Under the pieces are notes generated by a model. The model ran no database searches and was not told where the DNA came from. It was given only the letters and a program-made list of their open reading frames with translations. Below, piece by piece: positions 1 to 3,381 of a DNA stretch of 5,936 nucleotides. The stretch is from Candidatus Aciduliprofundum sp. (GTDB lineage Archaea; Thermoplasmatota; Thermoplasmata; Thermoplasmatales; Aciduliprofundaceae). The stretch covers positions 1 through 5,936 of the forward strand of contig WAKY01000128.1 of NCBI GenBank assembly GCA_015523135.1. The letters run 5' to 3'. Position numbers and translations under genes: made by a program. Position 1 is the first letter of the stretch. Each line of letters opens with the position of its first letter.

Positions 1-445
1 CCCTGTCTGTGAAATACTCTCTCAGCAATTTTATATCCCGCTGCGTGACTGTATCTGGGTTCTTTGTCAATTTTTCAGCATATTCTAGCATAGCATAGTG
101 CCGTGAATTGTGCACCACTGCTCTCCAGTCTTTCTTAAATCTCTCAACCTTATCTTTATCTTTCCAGTACGTGTTCAGAGCATCTCCATGGTGAGTTCTG
201 CAATAATTGCAATCGTTTGTGGAAGATACGCATACAGCGATCATCTCCCTCTCTTCTCTGCTCAAAGGTGAAGCTCCAAACATCAAATGCACGTAAAGAT
301 CAAGATGTGCCTTTATTGCTCCCGGATTCAAGCTATGCGATTTTAGTATGTTTGCAACCTTGCCTCGCTCCCTCTCTATCTCTTCGTAAACTTCTTTGAG
401 CTCTCCCTGCGCTTCATCCTCATCTATAACCTTGATCCATGCCAT
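1..445 (-). CDS. AhpD-like / carboxymuconolactone decarboxylase superfamily peroxidase-related protein (3'-partial)
   Basis: The reverse strand is open from an ATG at 445-443 to the left edge, giving 148 complete residues; the C-terminus is outside the window. The protein starts MAWIKVIDEDEAQGELKEVY. It carries the AhpD active-site pattern E-x11-C-x2-C-x3-H as E67, C79, C82 and H86, within a segment reading NDCNYCRTHHGDAL. In that superfamily the CxxC pair is the redox centre that reduces peroxides, with the Glu and His acting as a proton relay. The 'SREEREMIAVCVSSTN' lead-in resembles the 'uncharacterized peroxidase-related enzyme' branch, whose members are about 180-190 residues, so roughly 35-45 residues are probably missing. 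No signal peptide or membrane helix is visible, so it is presumably cytoplasmic. It is divergent from the M28-like gene across 87 bp. A TATA-like box about 33 bp upstream of the ATG implies a leader of only a few nucleotides. The family call is solid; the physiological substrate is unknown. Confidence 0.87.
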   Translation of the reverse strand, partial: MAWIKVIDEDEAQGELKEVYEEIERERGKVANILKSHSLNPGAIKAHLDLYVHLMFGASPLSREEREMIAVCVSSTNDCNYCRTHHGDALNTYWKDKDKVERFKKDWRAVVHNSRHYAMLEYAEKLTKNPDTVTQRDIKLLREYFTDR

Positions 446-532
446 TTTTATCGCTGTATATTAAAGTCCTGTCTATTTATACTTTTGCACGCAATTGCAA
501 AGGTTTATTTTCATCAATCCCTACTATGATCT
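446..532. promoter_or_regulatory. Divergent intergenic region with two back-to-back archaeal core promoters
   Basis: This 87-bp gap separates the divergent starts at 445 (minus) and 533 (plus). On the minus strand TATAAATA lies at 481-474, preceded by the purine-rich BRE-like TGCAAAAG. On the plus strand TTTATTTT lies at 504-511, preceded by TGCAAAGG. The plus box is centred about 26 bp before the ATG at 533, so that transcript should be leaderless. The minus box is centred about 33 bp before its ATG, leaving a leader of about 6-8 nt. The two BRE-like octamers (482-489 and 496-503) form an inverted repeat with 7 of 8 matching positions around a 6-bp spacer. No Shine-Dalgarno sequence precedes either start. 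Assignment is by position and composition only. Confidence 0.6.
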
Positions 533-2169
533 ATGAACAAGTACCTGAAGATGGCCGAATCTTTTCAAGAAGATAGAGTTATAGAAGATATCGCTTCCAT
601 TTCCAAATTTCACAGAATTCAAGGCTCTCAAGGACTGGTGGATGCTGCCCAGTTTGTTGTAAATTCTCTAGCAGAGCTGAATATCTATGGAACGCTTTAC
701 AAAGAAGTATATGACGGACTGCGCGAGTTTGCCAATTTTAAAGTACCCATAGCTTGGGAGCTAGTAGAGGGAGAAGTAGAGATAGATAGTAGAAAAGTGA
801 GTAGTGAGAGAACTCCGCTAGTAGTGCTGGCTCACAGCCCATCGGGAGAGTGTGAAGGAAAAATCGTGGCAATTGAGAGAGAGCCTGACTGGAAAAGAGC
901 GAAGGGAAAAATAGTGCTTGTAGGCGAGAATTGGAGAGAGAATTACAGAAAAGCCTGCAAGGTTGGAGCGATAGGATTTATTGCGTATCGCAAAGGACTG
1001 GGAAACGCGTTTCCCTACATAGGATTGTTCTTGAAAAAAGAAGACCTGAGCTGGCCAAGATTCCTGCAGTATCCATACCCGAGACCTGGGCTGAGAAGAT
1101 CAAAAAAGAGAAGAATGTAAAGGGCAAGATAAGGGTAAAGACGAAGATGAAGGATGAAGAGACTCTGCCAATAGTGTATGCCACAGTTGGCGAGCCTCCG
1201 TACCTGCTGTTCTCTGCACATCTTTGCCATCCCAAGCCTGGAGCTAACGACAATGCCAGCGGCTCAGCCATGCTCATAGAGCTGGCAAGAAATCTAAGCA
1301 AGATGCACAGCCAAAATTCAAAGCTGGGCTTTGCGTTTCTCTGGATCCCTGAGCATATTGGCACTTCAGCATTTGTAGAGAAATTTGCAAATCTTCAAGA
1401 TTATTATGGAGTGATCAATCTGGACATGGTGGGCGGTGAGAGCTTGATGTATGTGCAAACTCCATTATCAAGGTTCTCTGTACTCTCTGGTGTGATAGAA
1501 ATGTTTTTAGACTTGGCAAACTCTGAATCCTCACCCTTTGGAGATCTGCCGATCATAAAAACATCCACACATCCCTATGAGATGGGCAGTGACCACGACA
1601 TTTTCAACATGTTTGGAGTGCCTGCAATCACGCTAATAACCTGGCCAGATCCATATTACCATTCAAGTGAAGATTCGGTAGACAAAATTCATAAAGATAC
1701 AGTGAGGGTTATAGGAAAGACTGTGCTAGCAAGTGCTCTTTTCCTATCACGCGAGAACTTAACCAGATTTGCCCAAGCTTACAAGATGAAGTACCTGGGA
1801 GAGATAGGAATGAAAGGCAATACAAACATTGCAAGAAAACTTGTATTACACGGGCTCTGGAGAGATTCACAGTATCTGAATATTAGGGCTGGTAAAGAGC
1901 TGAAAGATGAGCCTTCTATACTCTGGATTAAGAAAGGGATGATAAATACCGATATAATTAGCGAGAAAAATAGAGAGGCTTACCTCAAATTCATAAAAAA
2001 CAGGAACAATATGGCACTAATACACGAGCTTTTAATGCTTGGAGAGCTGCTTCCTCTAAGAGAGGCTTTTGAGGCTCTGAAGGAAGAGTACGGTGCTGTA
2101 AATAAGAAAGAGCTGAGAAAAATGCTTGAGCTGCTCGAAGCTGAGGAGATAGTCAAGACCAGGGAATGA
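533..2169 (+). pseudogene. M28-family zinc aminopeptidase-like protein, interrupted by one frameshift
   Basis: The reading frame starts at ATG 533, 26 bp after a TATA-like box, and is coherent to about 1054. The rest of the protein continues in the -1 frame to the TGA at 2167-2169. Inserting one base, for example a third G at 1053-1054, gives EDLSW-AKIPAVSIPETW and a 545-residue product. The N-terminus (FHRIQGSQGLVDAAQFV) resembles M28 N-termini. Residues of about 85-200 look like a PA-like insert. The metal site follows: H230 (SAHLCHPKP), D240 (GANDNASG), E274 (WIPEHIGT), D298 (INLDMVGG) and H377 (DPYYHSSEDSVDKI). The H230-D240 spacing of 10 matches that known in the GCPII-type M28 branch. 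Two usual positions differ: C232 replaces the Asp of HxD, and H275 replaces the second Glu of the EE pair. Residues of about 485-545 are helical and charged, possibly a small winged-helix-like tail. There is no signal peptide, so a cytoplasmic peptidase is inferred. The break may be a sequencing error, a genuine mutation or recoding. If it is a sequencing error, the gene is an ordinary intact CDS. Confidence 0.8.
1034..1060 (+). other. Frameshift site inside the M28-like gene
   Basis: Up to about 1048 the first frame reads IGLFLKKEDL. From about 1054 the -1 frame reads AKIPAVSIPETW, which is the natural continuation. The first frame then degenerates to WPRFLQYPYPRPG and stops at 1118-1120. 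The two frames overlap as open sequence over 931-1120. Two candidate mechanisms are visible. One is a missing G in the GG at 1053-1054 (ctggcc), which would give SWAKIPA. The other is a slip on the A6 run at 1034-1039 followed by G. The first gives the more family-like protein, but the exact position cannot be fixed from one sequence. Confidence 0.7.
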
Positions 2170-2176
2170 AGAGGGA

Positions 2177-3286
2177 TCAAGATTTATTACGCAATCTTGC
2201 CAATCCGAGAATGGCAATGAGTGCAATTGCTATTATCCATAGTCCTGCAGAGAACTCGGGCACTGGCGTGCTATAAGGTGTTTTTAGAGGGTAGTAATCC
2301 TTAGCTCCAACATCGCCAGCCAGCTTGTAGGGCCAGTCTACAATGCCATCGTTATTTTGATCGTTCGTATTATTGTTGTTTGCCCAGTCGTACCAGTAAT
2401 TGCCTATACCTGAAGAAGAGTTCCAGTGATTATCTGTTCCATTATCATACGCTTGAATAAACCAGGAATTATATGTATCTCCCGAGTAAGCATTGTAGTA
2501 GAAAGAGTTCGCATAAACCAGATTATCGTTGCTGCCAGTATCTATATACACTCCATATCCACTGTTGTTAGAGAGTATATTGTATTTCATAGAGTTATTG
2601 GATGAATATTCAAAATCAACACCATCCCCGCTATTGTTGTAAATTGAGTTGCTGCTCAGGGTGTTTTGGGACGAATACCAAAGTGCAATAGCCTCTCCCT
2701 GTACATGGTAAATTGAATTATTGGTTATGGTGTTGCTAGAAGAATGCTCCAAATCAATACCATCATAGCTATTGCTATGAAGCATGTTATTGAGTATCTC
2801 ATCATCAGAGGAGGATTTTAAATATATGCTGTTATCATAATTATCGTAAATAGTGTCATCTATGATTATCCCGTTAATCACATTGTAAAGCATAATGCCA
2901 GAGCCCTCTTCATAATCAGAAGAATGATACGATGTATTGTGCAAATTGCAGTTCTTAACCACAAAATAAGCCGTAGTATTTCCAATATAGATTGCAGTTC
3001 CTGCTCCATGGGCATCGATGTCCCATCCAGAGATTATGTACGGATCATCCTTAGTTCCACTTCCTGAAACCACTCCATTCGCAGATGTGAAATCTGAATT
3101 GCTGTTTATTCTAATCGGCGAGTGCGTGGCATATGCTTTAACTTTTAAGTTCTCATTTATAACATTGCTCTGAGCTGCTCCCGCCATTCCAACACCAAAG
3201 TACCCGAAAATCATCAAAAGAACCAAGGAAAGCACTAATATCTCAGCCAATAATTTTCCCTTCGTTCCAATCACCTTCAGCAACAA
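2177..3286 (-). CDS. Secreted NosD-type right-handed beta-helix surface protein with PEF-type C-terminus
   Basis: This is a 369-residue protein if the TTG at 3286 is used; an in-frame TAA at 3316-3314 bounds it upstream. The alternative GTG at 3274 lies about 26 bp from the AT-rich box centred near 3300 and would suit a leaderless start. There is no ATG before the signal peptide core. Residues 1-38 form a signal peptide: Lys-rich n-region, a hydrophobic stretch over about 17-34, and a probable cleavage after AGA. Residues 57-105 (SPIRINSNSDFTSANG, then GSGTKDDPYIISGWDI) are the N-terminal cap typical of archaeal NosD-like (PF05048/parallel beta-helix) proteins. Residues of about 108-254 are helix rungs with N.I..N spacing, the last four exactly 23 residues long. 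Residues 258-338 are a terminal cap with a Ca-loop-like DQNNDGIVD (309-317). Residues 343-369 are PEF, a hydrophobic helix and a basic tail (RLRNKS). The protein is probably an N-glycosylated cell-surface protein; its ligand is unknown. NosD itself acts in copper-site maturation, but no nos genes are nearby, so that role should not be transferred. Confidence 0.85.
   Translation of the reverse strand: MLLKVIGTKGKLLAEILVLSLVLLMIFGYFGVGMAGAAQSNVINENLKVKAYATHSPIRINSNSDFTSANGVVSGSGTKDDPYIISGWDIDAHGAGTAIYIGNTTAYFVVKNCNLHNTSYHSSDYEEGSGIMLYNVINGIIIDDTIYDNYDNSIYLKSSSDDEILNNMLHSNSYDGIDLEHSSSNTITNNSIYHVQGEAIALWYSSQNTLSSNSIYNNSGDGVDFEYSSNNSMKYNILSNNSGYGVYIDTGSNDNLVYANSFYYNAYSGDTYNSWFIQAYDNGTDNHWNSSSGIGNYWYDWANNNNTNDQNNDGIVDWPYKLAGDVGAKDYYPLKTPYSTPVPEFSAGLWIIAIALIAILGLARLRNKS
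2183..2260 (-). other. PEF-type C-terminal sorting or anchoring signal (candidate)
   Basis: The last 27 residues of the smaller beta-helix protein are the tripeptide PEF (343-345), a hydrophobic helix of about 16-18 residues (GLWIIAIALIAILGL), and a short basic end (ARLRNKS). This three-part layout matches the PEF-CTERM signals processed by archaeosortases in other archaea. Whether this host has such an enzyme cannot be seen here. The plain alternative is an uncleaved membrane anchor. Confidence 0.5.
2273..2515 (-). other. Conserved beta-helix end-cap module (copy in the smaller protein)
   Basis: Residues 258-338 run from YANSFYYN through IQAYDNGTDNHWN and GNYWYDWA to DQNNDGIVDWPYK and KDYYPLKTP. 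The neighbouring large protein has a clearly homologous module at 4576-4798. The D-x-N-x-D-G-I-V-D element spaces acidic and amide side chains as in EF-hand or dockerin calcium loops. Calcium binding is inferred from the pattern only. Confidence 0.7.
2525..2800 (-). repeat. Four exact 69-bp (23-residue) beta-helix rungs
   Basis: Residues 163-254 of the smaller beta-helix protein divide into four consecutive 23-residue units with no gaps, beginning EILNN, TITNN, TLSSN and SMKYN. Each has a hydrophobic-x-x-N start, a mid-rung Asn, a G-[hydrophobic]-x-[hydrophobic] strand, and an aromatic/Ser-Ser-x-N turn. This is the coil-by-coil repeat of right-handed parallel beta-helices. Conservation is at the protein level; the nucleotide copies have diverged, so the array is not a recent DNA duplication. 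Confidence 0.75.
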
Positions 3287-3381
3287 AGATATGCAATTTA
3301 TATTATAAATACTTTATGAACTAAAAGCATTAAAATTTATCTTCAAACTTTAATTATACTTGCAATTCGTAATTTTGAACT
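3287..3381. promoter_or_regulatory. AT-rich intergenic region with the promoter of the smaller beta-helix gene
   Basis: This 95-bp spacer separates the two minus-strand surface-protein genes. On the minus strand it holds two overlapping TATA-like stretches, TATTTATAA around 3305-3313 and TATAAAT around 3297-3303. The first suits transcription from the TTG codons near 3283-3286; the second suits a leaderless start at the GTG of 3274. A short T-rich run on the minus strand (about 3324-3338) could end transcription of the upstream large gene, but it is weak. An 11-bp palindrome, AACTTCAAGTT, at 3378-3388 overlaps the stop codon of the large gene. The smaller gene therefore probably has its own promoter rather than relying on read-through. 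Confidence 0.5.

Noticed and set aside
217..399. Plus-strand open frame of about 60 codons opposite the AhpD-like gene
   Set aside because: It overlaps the E-x11-CxxCxxxH-bearing gene on the other strand; the translation has no motif and no promoter-like context.
978..1364. Minus-strand open frame opposite the M28-like gene
   Set aside because: It runs antisense through conserved peptidase motifs and shows no family features of its own.
1980..2180. Minus-strand Ser/Leu-rich open frame at the 3' end of the peptidase gene
   Set aside because: It is a shadow of the helical Leu/Glu/Lys-rich peptidase tail; the hydrophobic look comes from complementing GAG/AAG/CTC codons.
2177..3286. Copper-site maturation role (true NosD of nitrous oxide reductase)
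   Set aside because: The similarity is to the general NosD beta-helix fold. No nosZ, nosF or nosY-like gene is in the window, and the signal peptide plus PEF tail fit a surface protein better.
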